Origin: DASZMX01 sp035551475
GTDB taxonomy: Bacteria; Verrucomicrobiota; Verrucomicrobiia; Limisphaerales; Palsa-1400
Length of the DNA stretch: 24,506 nucleotides
Direction: 5' to 3'
Assembly: GCA_035551475.1 (NCBI GenBank)
Contig: DASZMX010000124.1
Location: 1 to 24,506 of the forward strand
Below, in pieces: positions 6,337 to 13,900 of this stretch; position 1 is the stretch's first letter, and the number at the start of each line of letters is the position of its first letter. The notes under the pieces were generated by a model. The model ran no database searches and was not told the DNA's origin. It saw nothing but the letters and a program-made list of their open reading frames with translations. The position numbers and the translations under genes were made by a program.

Positions 6337-7461
6337 ATGCCCATTGATTTGACAGTTCCCACCGTCGGCGAATCCATCACGGAAGTTGAAATCGGCCAAT
6401 GGCTCAAGGCCGAAGGCGACACCGTGCAAAAAGACGAAAATGTCGTCGCACTCGAATCGGAAAAAGCCACCGTGGACCTCCCCGCTCCGGCGGCGGGCGT
6501 CCTCACCAAAATCCTGAAAAAGAAAGGCGACAAAGCCGCGGTCGGCGAAATCATCGCCCAGATCGACGCCGCCGGCGCCGCGCCCAAAGCCACTGAATCT
6601 AAACCGGCCGAGGCCAAAGCCGCCAAGTCCTCCAAGACCGCCGCGGCGCCAGCTCCTCCGGCTGCGCCCGCGCCCGCGCCGGAGCCAGTCGAAGAAAAAG
6701 CCGCGCCTGCTCCGACGCCGCCGCCCGTCAAGTCATCCGTTCCGGCCCCAGCCTCGGGAGGACGCGAGGAAGAAGTCGTCCGCATGAGCCCCTTGCGCCG
6801 CACGGTGGCGCAACGCCTGGTGGAATCGAAAAACACCATGGCAATGCTCACCACGTTTAATGAAGTGGACATGTCCGCCGTCATCGCTCTGCGCAAGCAG
6901 CATCAGGACGCGTTTGTGGCGCGGCATGGCGTGAAGCTGGGTTTCATGTCCTTTTTCGTCCGGGCCAGCATCGAGGCGCTCAAAGCCATCCCGCAATTGA
7001 ACGCCTCTATTCGCGGCACGGACATTGTCTATCATAATTATTTTGACATCAGCATCGCCATCGGCAGCGACAAGGGGCTCGTCGCCCCGGCCCTGCGCAA
7101 CGCCGAGCGCCTGAGCTTTTCCGAAGTGGAAAAAGCCATCGCGGATTTTGCGGCCCGCGCCAAGGCCAACAAGCTCAAGCCCGATGAACTGCAAAGCGGC
7201 ACTTTCACCATCACCAACGGCGGGGTGTACGGCTCGCTCCTTTCCACGCCGATCATCAATCCGCCGCAAAGCGGCATCCTCGGCATGCACTCGATTCAGG
7301 AACGGCCCATCGCCGTCGCGGGAGCCGTCGTCATCCGGCCCATGATGAACATCGCCTTGAGCTACGACCACCGACTCGTGGACGGACGGGAAGCCGTCAC
7401 GTTCCTCGTGCGTGTCAAAGACATGATCGAGAATCCGGCGCGGATTTTGTTGGAGATTTGA
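6337..7461 (+). CDS. sucB: 2-oxoglutarate dehydrogenase E2 (dihydrolipoyl succinyltransferase), no subunit-binding domain
   Basis: This core enzyme transfers the succinyl group from lipoate to CoA. The 374-residue protein has a lipoyl domain (about 2-77, lipoylated Lys43 in ESEKAT), an Ala/Pro/Lys-rich linker (about 78-145) and the acyltransferase catalytic domain (about 148-374) with TFTITNGGVYGS, PIINPPQSGILGMH and catalytic SYDHRLVDG (His345, Asp349). The peripheral subunit-binding domain that normally lies in the linker and holds E3 is not there: after the linker the sequence goes straight into RMSPLRRTVAQRL. This matches mitochondrial DLST rather than E. coli SucB, and the catalytic domain also reads like DLST (TMAMLTTFNEVDMS, KLGFMSFFVRAS). 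The ATG at 6337 is preferred over an upstream in-frame ATG at 6301, which would overlap sucA. GGAAGG at 6320-6325 may serve as the ribosome binding site. Confidence 0.95.
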   Translation: MPIDLTVPTVGESITEVEIGQWLKAEGDTVQKDENVVALESEKATVDLPAPAAGVLTKILKKKGDKAAVGEIIAQIDAAGAAPKATESKPAEAKAAKSSKTAAAPAPPAAPAPAPEPVEEKAAPAPTPPPVKSSVPAPASGGREEEVVRMSPLRRTVAQRLVESKNTMAMLTTFNEVDMSAVIALRKQHQDAFVARHGVKLGFMSFFVRASIEALKAIPQLNASIRGTDIVYHNYFDISIAIGSDKGLVAPALRNAERLSFSEVEKAIADFAARAKANKLKPDELQSGTFTITNGGVYGSLLSTPIINPPQSGILGMHSIQERPIAVAGAVVIRPMMNIALSYDHRLVDGREAVTFLVRVKDMIENPARILLEI

Positions 7462-7477
7462 GCGGCCCGCGCGCGCT

Positions 7478-8191
7478 CTAGGCGGTTTCCGCCCGCACTT
7501 TTTTCAGCGCGGCGATGGCCGCTTCGCTCTCGGCGGCTTTCTTGCTTTTGCCGCGCCCGCGTCCAAGTTCGATGCCGGCGTGGGTCACGACGCATTCAAA
7601 ATCACGGTCATGATCCGGCCCGCTGGCGCGCAGCACCGAATACTGCGGCGCGTCAGGAGATTTGGCCTGCAGGATTTCCTGCAATTCCCCTTTCGGATTG
7701 TCGAGCGTGGGAATGGAGGTTTTCTCGCCAAACGCGTCGCGAAAAGAGCGCAGCACAAACTCGCGCGCGGCCTCGAAGCCGCCATCCAAAAAGATCGCGC
7801 CGATAACCGCCTCAAAAGCATCCGCCATGGCTGAAGCGCGCTGGCGCCCCTCGTTGGCTTCCTCGCCGCGGCTCAGGATCAGGTAGGTCGAAAGTTGAAT
7901 GCGCCGCGCCTGGTCCGTCAGCGTGCGGCGATTGATCATTTGCGCGCGCGCCTTCGTCAGCGGCCCTTCGCTCACGGCGGGAAAACGGTCATACAGCTCG
8001 CGCGTCAAGACTAATCCCAAAACGGCGTCGCCCAGAAATTCCAGGCGTTGGTTGTGCTGCACCAATCGGCCCTGCTCGTGGGCCACGGACGGATGCGTCA
8101 AGGCCAATTGCAAGAGCGCAACGTTGGCAAACCTGTATTCCAGGCGCGTTTGCAACGCTTCCAAATCCGGAGGCGGTGCGGGCTCGGTCAT
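7478..8191 (-). CDS. rnc: Ribonuclease III
   Basis: A double-strand-specific endoribonuclease that processes rRNA precursors and structured RNAs. The 237-residue length is normal. The signature NQRLEFLGDAV is at 47-57, with acidic residues Glu51 and Asp55. The second catalytic pair is Asp124 and Glu127 in AMADAFEAVIGAIFLD. A double-stranded RNA-binding domain follows (about 164-233: NPKGELQEILQ, GPDHDRDFEC, GRGKSKKAAE). Its start overlaps the stop of the upstream zinc-binding protein gene by four bases (ATGA), which implies translational coupling. It converges on sucB with a gap of only 16 bases; no clear terminator is seen there, although GGCGG-N3-CCGCC inside the rnc 3' end can pair. Confidence 0.96.
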   Translation of the reverse strand: MTEPAPPPDLEALQTRLEYRFANVALLQLALTHPSVAHEQGRLVQHNQRLEFLGDAVLGLVLTRELYDRFPAVSEGPLTKARAQMINRRTLTDQARRIQLSTYLILSRGEEANEGRQRASAMADAFEAVIGAIFLDGGFEAAREFVLRSFRDAFGEKTSIPTLDNPKGELQEILQAKSPDAPQYSVLRASGPDHDRDFECVVTHAGIELGRGRGKSKKAAESEAAIAALKKVRAETA

Positions 8192-8775
8192 GGCGCAGTT
8201 TCGCCCACGGGTTCGATGGCGGCCGGTTCTTCCGCCGGCGGCGCGGGCGCGGGTTCCGCGGGCGCCGGGTTCAAGCCATGCGCCAGCAAATCCGCCGTGG
8301 CGCGCTGGACGTCCTCCAACTGGTTCAATTGCAAATTGGGATCCGTGATGGTGAAAATATCGCCCGTCTTGGGTTGCTCATAGACAAACACCCGGCGGCC
8401 CTCGCGTTGGGTTTGTTCCTTGACCTTGAGCAGGCGTTTTCGTTCCAGCATCACCGCCAGGATATAACAGACCGGGCCGTACTTTTCCTCGCCGGTTTCG
8501 ATTAATTTCCGCAGCAGAGTCTCCGCCGACTCCTTTTGAATCGCCTCGGGCGGAGCTGGGGGCGGGGCGTGATACACGCCGTGCCATTGGGAAATAAAGC
8601 CTTTGCGATCCGCCGCGCCTTCGCTGTGGGTTTGCCCGCAACTTTCGCAAATGTCCTGGCGCACATACTGGCCCTTTTCCTCGAGCAAAGCCGTCCGGTA
8701 CGGCTGCTTGTCAACAAATGCTTTGCCGCAGGTGTGGCAGGCGTGCGCGCGGGATTGAATGTTCCAATCGTTCAT
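8188..8775 (-). CDS. Conserved CxxC zinc-binding protein of unknown function
   Basis: A 195-residue protein with two CxxC pairs (Cys13/Cys16 and Cys43/Cys46) that look like a zinc ribbon or treble clef. A helical segment follows (about 80-118: ESAETLLRKLIETGEEKYG, VMLERKRLLKVKEQTQREG), then a small conserved block (RRVFVYEQPKTGDIFTI, TDPNLQLNQLEDVQ). The C-terminal 35 residues are Ala/Pro/Glu-rich and probably disordered. I recall similar proteins in Planctomycetes and Verrucomicrobia annotated only as hypothetical. Overlap with rnc by four bases and shared direction suggest one operon. A role with nucleic acid is plausible from the zinc motif and its partner, but is not shown. Confidence 0.85.
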   Translation of the reverse strand: MNDWNIQSRAHACHTCGKAFVDKQPYRTALLEEKGQYVRQDICESCGQTHSEGAADRKGFISQWHGVYHAPPPAPPEAIQKESAETLLRKLIETGEEKYGPVCYILAVMLERKRLLKVKEQTQREGRRVFVYEQPKTGDIFTITDPNLQLNQLEDVQRATADLLAHGLNPAPAEPAPAPPAEEPAAIEPVGETAP

Positions 8776-8848
8776 TGAATTCGCCCGCCAGTATCGCCGG
8801 AATCGTTCGCCGTGAAAAGTTTTTCCTCGGATTTCGCTGGGCGCGGGC

Positions 8849-9283
8849 TTACGGCTGCACGGAAATGGCTTCCCACTTCATCTCATGCCGCCCGGCGTAG
8901 GCCACCAGCGTTTTTTGGTGCTCAATCAACACCGCCCGCACCACCGCCGAATCGTCCGCATGCCCAAAATCCGGGATGGTGTCGGGAATCAAATCCACCA
9001 CGCGATGCGCGTAAATCAGCGCAAACGCCGCCGCCGCCACGGTATGATACGGCAGATCATCGTCCGCCCCCTCGGCAAAATCCTCCACCACCGCCGCCAA
9101 AAACTCCAACTGATCCACCAGATGCGGAAACGACGGCGCATCCACCTCCGTGAACTTCAGCTTGAGGAAGGGCATCTTCTTGTGAATGCCCTTGAGCGCG
9201 CGCGGCGTGATCATGCTCGCGCCCCGGTTTACAAAACTCGAAATCTCGCCCATGAGCCGAGAATGACTAAGGTCGATATTCAT
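8849..9283 (-). CDS. DUF1232 / YkvA-like protein
   Basis: A 144-residue protein whose residues about 78-118 (LPYHTVAAAAFALIYAHRV, VDLIPDTIPDFGHADDSAVV) match the DUF1232 pattern, in which a helix is followed by DLIPD.IP..G..DD. The function of this family is not known to me, though some members are membrane-associated. The flanking regions, SRLMGEISSFVNRGA at the N-terminus and WEAISVQP at the end, are not recognisable. The gene lies 45 bases downstream of the helicase gene and 73 bases upstream of the zinc-binding protein gene on the same strand, so it is probably in one transcription unit. A weak GGAG lies 13 bases before the ATG. Confidence 0.8.
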   Translation of the reverse strand: MNIDLSHSRLMGEISSFVNRGASMITPRALKGIHKKMPFLKLKFTEVDAPSFPHLVDQLEFLAAVVEDFAEGADDDLPYHTVAAAAFALIYAHRVVDLIPDTIPDFGHADDSAVVRAVLIEHQKTLVAYAGRHEMKWEAISVQP

Positions 9284-9328
9284 GACAAGCGGTCATCTCC
9301 GGTTGGCCGTCACCGGGGTTTAGCCTAC

Positions 9329-11470
9329 TCACACTATCTCCACCGGGCACTTCGGCACGGCCGCCAGGAAGGCCTGACCATACTTCTTGGTTAACACTCG
9401 ATTGTCCAGCACCGCCACAATGCCGCGATCGCTTTTCACCCGGATCAATCGCCCCACGCCCTGCCGAAATTTTAAAATCGCCTCCGGCAGCGAAAATTCC
9501 ATGAACGGGTTGCCGCCCCGCGCCTCGATGCTTTCCAACTTCGCCTCGATCAGCGGATGGTCCGGCACGGCAAACGGCAGCCGCGTGATAATCACGTTGG
9601 ACAAGGCGTCGCCCGGCACATCCACGCCCTGCCAGAAACTATCCGTCCCGAACAAGACAGAGTCAATATCATTTTTAAACTTTTCCAGCATGAGCGAGCG
9701 CGGCGTGCCCGTCCCCTGCACAAAACAAGCCACGCCCAGGCGATCAAAAAACGGCTCCATCCGCTCCGCCACCTCCAGCATCAGCTTGAAATTCGTGAAC
9801 AGCACGAACGCCTTCCCGTGCGTCATGGTCACAAAATGCTCGATCCACCCTATCAATGCCGCCACGTGCCGCGGATCGCGCGGCTCCGGCATTTTCGCCG
9901 CGACATACAATTTCATCTGCCGCTCGTAATCGAATGGCGACCCGGCCTGCAGCAACTCCGCCTTTTCCGCGCCCACCTGCCGCGCAAAATACATCAGCCC
10001 ATGCGCGCGTTCGGCTGGCGCGGGTGTTGGCGCGTCCTCCTCCTCCTCAAATCGCGAAGATCGCTCCACCGGTTCCGGCGCCGGTTCGTCGCTTGCTTTC
10101 GCGGCAGCGGCCTTGACCGCCAAGGTGGCGCTCGTCATCACCACCGACGTGCTGGCGCTGAACAGGCGTTGCCGCAAAAATTCCGCGACATTGATCGGCG
10201 CCGCATTGAGCGCGAAATTGCGCTGCGCCTTGCCCGTCCGCTCCACCCAATACACATGTTCGCGCGCGCCCTGCCCCAAAAACACCGCGATCTGCTCCCG
10301 CAATTCCGCCAGGCGCCGGTTGCACTCGGTCAACTCTCCCGTCGTATCGCGGTCATCCACGGTTTTGATCAGCGCCGTCACTTCCTCCCGCACGCGTTGC
10401 AAGGGGCCGGTAATGTTGTCGTCCACTACATCGCTCCGCCGCACCCGCACTTCCGACCACGACCGAGCCTTCTGGCCTTCGCGCGCCTCGGCGATTTCCT
10501 CGCACGCGCCCTCGAGGGCCCCGTAAAAAATCTCCGCCTGCTTCAGCGCGTCTGTCACGAGTCCCTCCTTTCCACGGCCCAAGACAGTCAACAATCCTTT
10601 TTTCGTGGCCGGGTTCCACAGCCGATGCAACGCATAGCGCAATTGCGCGCTCGATACGCTCAATCCCGCATGCCGCGCCGCCACCCGCTCGACGGTGTGC
10701 GCCTCGTCGAACACCACGAAATCGTTCTTGAACAGGATTCCGCCGGAATTCTCCTCCTCCGCCGCCCCCATTTGCAGAAAGAAAAGCGTGTGATTGATCA
10801 CGAGCACGTCCGCCGACAAAATCCGGCTGCGCGCCCGCTGAAAAAAGCACGGCTTTCCTCCCAGCTTCACAAATTCCGAGTGGTCTCCGCACACCTTCGG
10901 GCTGCACAAACCCCGCTCCGAGCAGACCTGCCCCCACACGCGCAAATCCGGCTCCACTTCGAAATCCGACAGGCTGCCGTCCTCGGTTTTTTGCGACCAC
11001 TCGAAAATCCGCTCCAATTCCTGCGCCTCCGTGGAGGTGAACAACTGGGAAGCCTGCCCCATCGCCTTGGTCAGGCGCCGCGTGCACAAATAATTGTGGC
11101 GCCCCTTCAGCATCGTGAACTCGAACTTCACCGGCAGAATCTGCGCCAGCATCGGCAAATCTTTTTCGATCAGTTGCTCCTGCAAATTGATCGTGTGCGT
11201 GGAAATCACTGCCTTCTTGCTGTGGCGCACCGCAAATAGAATCGAGGGAATCAAATACGCCAGGCTCTTGCCCACCCCCGTGCCCGCCTCCACCACTAGG
11301 TGATCGCCCTTCTCCAGCGCCCGCGCCACCGCCACGGCCATCGCCTGCTGCTCGGGGCGATACTCGAAATTCCGCGCCTTGGAGAGCAAGCCCGACGCCG
11401 AAAAAATCCGTTCCACCTCCGCCGCCAAACTTTTCTCCGCCCCCGCCGCCTGCTCGATCAAACTAATCAT
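9329..11470 (-). CDS. dinG: DinG-type ATP-dependent DNA helicase (XPD-like, Fe-S)
   Basis: Superfamily 2 5'-3' DNA helicase of the DinG/XPD type, 713 residues. Motifs: RPEQQAMA (Q-like, about 38-45), Walker A GTGVGKS (63-69), STHTINLQEQL (motif Ia), DEAH (255-258), MTSATL (motif III), TNFKLMLEVAERM (motif IV), FGTDSFWQGVDVPG (motif V) and QGVGRLIR (motif VI). Cysteines at 129 (NYLC), 183 or 189, 194 and 208 fit the four-cysteine Fe-S cluster of this family. A stretch of about 40 residues rich in Ala, Pro and Glu after MTSATL looks like a disordered insertion. The start overlaps the stop of the upstream acyltransferase gene (ATGA), giving tight coupling. DinG enzymes resolve R-loops and other replication obstacles; the exact role here is inferred from family. 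Confidence 0.93.
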   Translation of the reverse strand: MISLIEQAAGAEKSLAAEVERIFSASGLLSKARNFEYRPEQQAMAVAVARALEKGDHLVVEAGTGVGKSLAYLIPSILFAVRHSKKAVISTHTINLQEQLIEKDLPMLAQILPVKFEFTMLKGRHNYLCTRRLTKAMGQASQLFTSTEAQELERIFEWSQKTEDGSLSDFEVEPDLRVWGQVCSERGLCSPKVCGDHSEFVKLGGKPCFFQRARSRILSADVLVINHTLFFLQMGAAEEENSGGILFKNDFVVFDEAHTVERVAARHAGLSVSSAQLRYALHRLWNPATKKGLLTVLGRGKEGLVTDALKQAEIFYGALEGACEEIAEAREGQKARSWSEVRVRRSDVVDDNITGPLQRVREEVTALIKTVDDRDTTGELTECNRRLAELREQIAVFLGQGAREHVYWVERTGKAQRNFALNAAPINVAEFLRQRLFSASTSVVMTSATLAVKAAAAKASDEPAPEPVERSSRFEEEEDAPTPAPAERAHGLMYFARQVGAEKAELLQAGSPFDYERQMKLYVAAKMPEPRDPRHVAALIGWIEHFVTMTHGKAFVLFTNFKLMLEVAERMEPFFDRLGVACFVQGTGTPRSLMLEKFKNDIDSVLFGTDSFWQGVDVPGDALSNVIITRLPFAVPDHPLIEAKLESIEARGGNPFMEFSLPEAILKFRQGVGRLIRVKSDRGIVAVLDNRVLTKKYGQAFLAAVPKCPVEIV

Positions 11471-12141
11471 CCCCGCTTCCTCTCCACAACGTCATCGAGA
11501 CTTTTGGCGATCATGTTCTCCCCCAAAACACCGCGCCAGGCGACATTGGCATACACCACCGAATTCCGCCCCAAAATGCTCCCCGGATTCAACACCGCAT
11601 TGCAGCCCACTTCGCAATGATCACCCACCAAAGCCCCGAACTTCCTTAAACCCGTTTCAAAAACTTTCTTGCCCACGCGCACCGCAATCGCATTCCCATA
11701 AACCTTGAAATTCGACACCTTCACCCCCGCCCCCAGATGCGCCTTATGCCCCAGCACCGAGTCCCCGACATAATTGAAATGCGGAACCTGCGCGCCATTG
11801 AACAGCAGCGAATTCTTCAACTCGCTCGCATTCCCCACCACGCAATTATCCCCCACGATCACATTGTCCCGGATGTAAGCATTATGCCGAATCTGGCAAT
11901 TCCGCCCGATGATCGCCGGCCCCTTGATCATCACCCCGTCCTCCAAAACGGTGCCCTCCCCAATAAAAACGTGCTCCCCGATAAAAGCGCGCCCTTCGCA
12001 ACGATTGCGCAATTCCCGCCGCAAATTCCGCTCCAAATATCCTGCCAACCGCGGCAAAACCTCCCAGGCAAACTCGCACCCCCTAAAAACCGCCGCATGC
12101 TCCGTCGCCCCCAAATCAAACAAACTCGCCGCCTCAAACAT
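11467..12141 (-). CDS. GlmU-like left-handed beta-helix acyltransferase, no nucleotidyltransferase domain
   Basis: A 224-residue protein made largely of hexapeptide repeats (about 50-220: FIGEHVFIGEGTVLEDGVMI, IIGRNCQIRHNAYIRDNVIVG, and so on), a left-handed beta-helix. The centre reads like the acetyltransferase half of GlmU: GNASELKNS (103-111), then PHFNYVGDSVLG with His121 in the place of the GlmU catalytic histidine, then HLGAGVKVSNFK. The N-terminal uridylyltransferase domain is absent; instead there is a 45-residue helical cap (WEVLPRLAGYLERNLRREL). It probably acetylates or otherwise acylates a sugar or sugar nucleotide; the substrate cannot be told. Such proteins are often labelled UDP-N-acetylglucosamine diphosphorylase, which the missing domain does not support. 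It is the first gene of the minus-strand run down to rnc. Confidence 0.85.
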   Translation of the reverse strand: MFEAASLFDLGATEHAAVFRGCEFAWEVLPRLAGYLERNLRRELRNRCEGRAFIGEHVFIGEGTVLEDGVMIKGPAIIGRNCQIRHNAYIRDNVIVGDNCVVGNASELKNSLLFNGAQVPHFNYVGDSVLGHKAHLGAGVKVSNFKVYGNAIAVRVGKKVFETGLRKFGALVGDHCEVGCNAVLNPGSILGRNSVVYANVAWRGVLGENMIAKSLDDVVERKRG

Positions 12142-12391
12142 CTCTCCAAGGTGACGCCGGAATGCCAGATTTTAAAGTTAAAAGTGACCCACCCCCGTCC
12201 CAGACGTCAAAAATGCCTTACCAAACTTTGTTATACCTATAACACGAAATCGGTATGACTTTAAACGAAGTCCCCCTGATACTCGGTCGGCAGGTCAATT
12301 GTCGGAAGGGCGTTCGTCGCGAACAAATCTGCTTCTCGTTCGAGAGAAAACCGTTGTCAGACGGTCAAATCCATACAACCATGTAAAATCG
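12142..12391. promoter_or_regulatory. Divergent intergenic region with small palindrome
   Basis: This 250-base spacer separates the divergent acyltransferase and repeat-protein genes and should hold promoters for both. GTTATACCTATAAC at 12230-12243 is a perfect 6-2-6 inverted repeat in its AT-rich centre, a possible operator or overlapping -10 elements. An in-frame TTG at 12299 would lengthen the plus-strand protein by 31 residues but lacks any supporting ribosome binding site. Confidence 0.35.
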
Positions 12392-13900
12392 ATGAGTTTT
12401 CGAGGCCGGGCTTACAAAATAATGCTGTGCGCGCTCGCGGCGCTGTTGTTGATCGCCGCGGGGCAGATGCAACGCCTTTTGAACGCGGAGCGGGATCAGT
12501 TGGGGTTCGTTCATGTGCAACCCTTGCAAAACGCGCCGCCGATCCTGGCGTTTACGACGGTGGCGCTGGGCGGGTTTCGGGGGCTGATCGCCAATGCCCT
12601 GTGGATTCGCACGAGCGAATTGCAGGAGGACAATAAGTATTTCGAGATGGTGCAATTGGCGGATTGGATCACCAAGCTCCAGCCGCACATGGTCCAGGTG
12701 TGGCTCGTGCAGGCTTGGAACATGGCCTACAATGTCTCGGTCAAATTCAAAAACCCGGAAGATCGCTGGCTTTGGGTGCAGCGCGGCATCTCCCTGCTGC
12801 GCGATGAGGGCCTGCGCTATAATCCCAACCAAAGCCTCATGTATCGTGAGCTTTCCTGGATTTTCCAGCACAAGGTGGGCGCCAATCTCGATGACGCGCA
12901 CATGACTTACAAATTGCATTGGGCCCAGCAAATGCAGCAAATCTTCCCGGACGGACGCCCCAACACGAATGAGCTGGCTCATCCCACGGATGCCCTCTGG
13001 CGGGAGCGTTCGCAAAAATTGCGCGACGTTTATAAAATGGATCCCGCCATCATTGCACGCGTGGACCAGGAATACGGCCCGCTGGATTGGCGTTTGCCGG
13101 GCGCGCAGGCGGTTTATTGGGCGGAAATGGGCCGGATTTACGCCGACGCCAAGGACCAGGAAACGCTGCGCCGTTCGGTCTTCCAAACGATGCGTTTGAC
13201 GTGCTTCATCGGCGGAGGCATCACCCCGGGCGTAACGAATGTCACGCCGGATAATTTCTTCCTGCGCCCGAACCTGGAATTGATTCCGACAATCAGCTCC
13301 ACATACGAAAAATTGATTGCGGAGGAAAAAGACCCGAATCAAACGATCAGCTTCAAGACCGCGCACAAAAATTTCCTGAAGGAAGCGATCCCGTTGCTTT
13401 ACGTGGACGCGGAAGAAACGAAGGCGGCGTACTGGTTTAAATATCTCAAGCAAAACTACACCAATTCGTTTGCGCCGGGCGAGACGCTGGATAGCTACGT
13501 GTTCAAGACGCTGACGGAAGACACGGGCGAAACGGACATGAACAAAGTGATGTCGGCCCTGCTTGGGCTGGCGCATCGCGAATATCTCTGCCTGATTTTC
13601 CAGGAATACGACAAGGTCCAAAAGCTGCACGCGTTGACGCAAAAAATCTGGGACCATTACAACGTCCAGATCAAGTCGTCCGAACAACGGCTGCGCATTC
13701 CGGACCTCAAATCCATCCGGCAATTTGTCCTAAGCCAGATGTTGGATCCGGAAGGCCCGTTTCCCTATTATTTGTCCCCGATCAACCGCGCCTCGTTGCG
13801 CAAGGAGCTGGGCCTGCCCGTGGAGGGAACGGTGGCCGCGCCTGAGCATGCCTACGGGACGGAAACGAATTCTGTGCCGGGCCCGCAAGCGGCCCATTAA
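12392..13900 (+). CDS. Membrane-anchored helical repeat protein, unknown function
   Basis: From the ATG at 12392 the protein is 502 residues. A short basic start (MSFRGRAYK) and one hydrophobic helix (about 9-26) give a signal anchor, so the rest is likely extracytoplasmic. Conserved-looking blocks are PPILAFTTVALGGFRGLIAN with ALWIRTSELQ, WITKLQPHMVQVWLVQAWN, and paired helices with aromatic residues (NPNQSLMYRELSWIFQHKVG) that look TPR-like. I recall relatives in Verrucomicrobia annotated as hypothetical proteins. The N-terminal choice places the anchor near the start; the longer TTG form (12299) is less likely. The stop TAA is followed directly by the pabB ATG, so the genes are co-transcribed, with no obvious link to folate. 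Confidence 0.8.
   Translation: MSFRGRAYKIMLCALAALLLIAAGQMQRLLNAERDQLGFVHVQPLQNAPPILAFTTVALGGFRGLIANALWIRTSELQEDNKYFEMVQLADWITKLQPHMVQVWLVQAWNMAYNVSVKFKNPEDRWLWVQRGISLLRDEGLRYNPNQSLMYRELSWIFQHKVGANLDDAHMTYKLHWAQQMQQIFPDGRPNTNELAHPTDALWRERSQKLRDVYKMDPAIIARVDQEYGPLDWRLPGAQAVYWAEMGRIYADAKDQETLRRSVFQTMRLTCFIGGGITPGVTNVTPDNFFLRPNLELIPTISSTYEKLIAEEKDPNQTISFKTAHKNFLKEAIPLLYVDAEETKAAYWFKYLKQNYTNSFAPGETLDSYVFKTLTEDTGETDMNKVMSALLGLAHREYLCLIFQEYDKVQKLHALTQKIWDHYNVQIKSSEQRLRIPDLKSIRQFVLSQMLDPEGPFPYYLSPINRASLRKELGLPVEGTVAAPEHAYGTETNSVPGPQAAH

Noticed and set aside
5199..6896. Open frame of 565 codons on the minus strand
   Set aside because: It lies opposite sucA and the start of sucB, which carry clear family motifs. 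Its Ala/Gly-rich translation comes from the GC-rich codon pattern of the true genes.
9557..11239. Open frame of 560 codons on the plus strand
   Set aside because: It is antisense to the DinG helicase gene and its Arg/His-rich product has no recognisable domain.
12299..12391. N-terminal extension of the repeat protein from a TTG start
   Set aside because: The extension has no conserved look or ribosome binding site and would bury the signal anchor about 40 residues from the start; the ATG at 12392 places it at the usual position.
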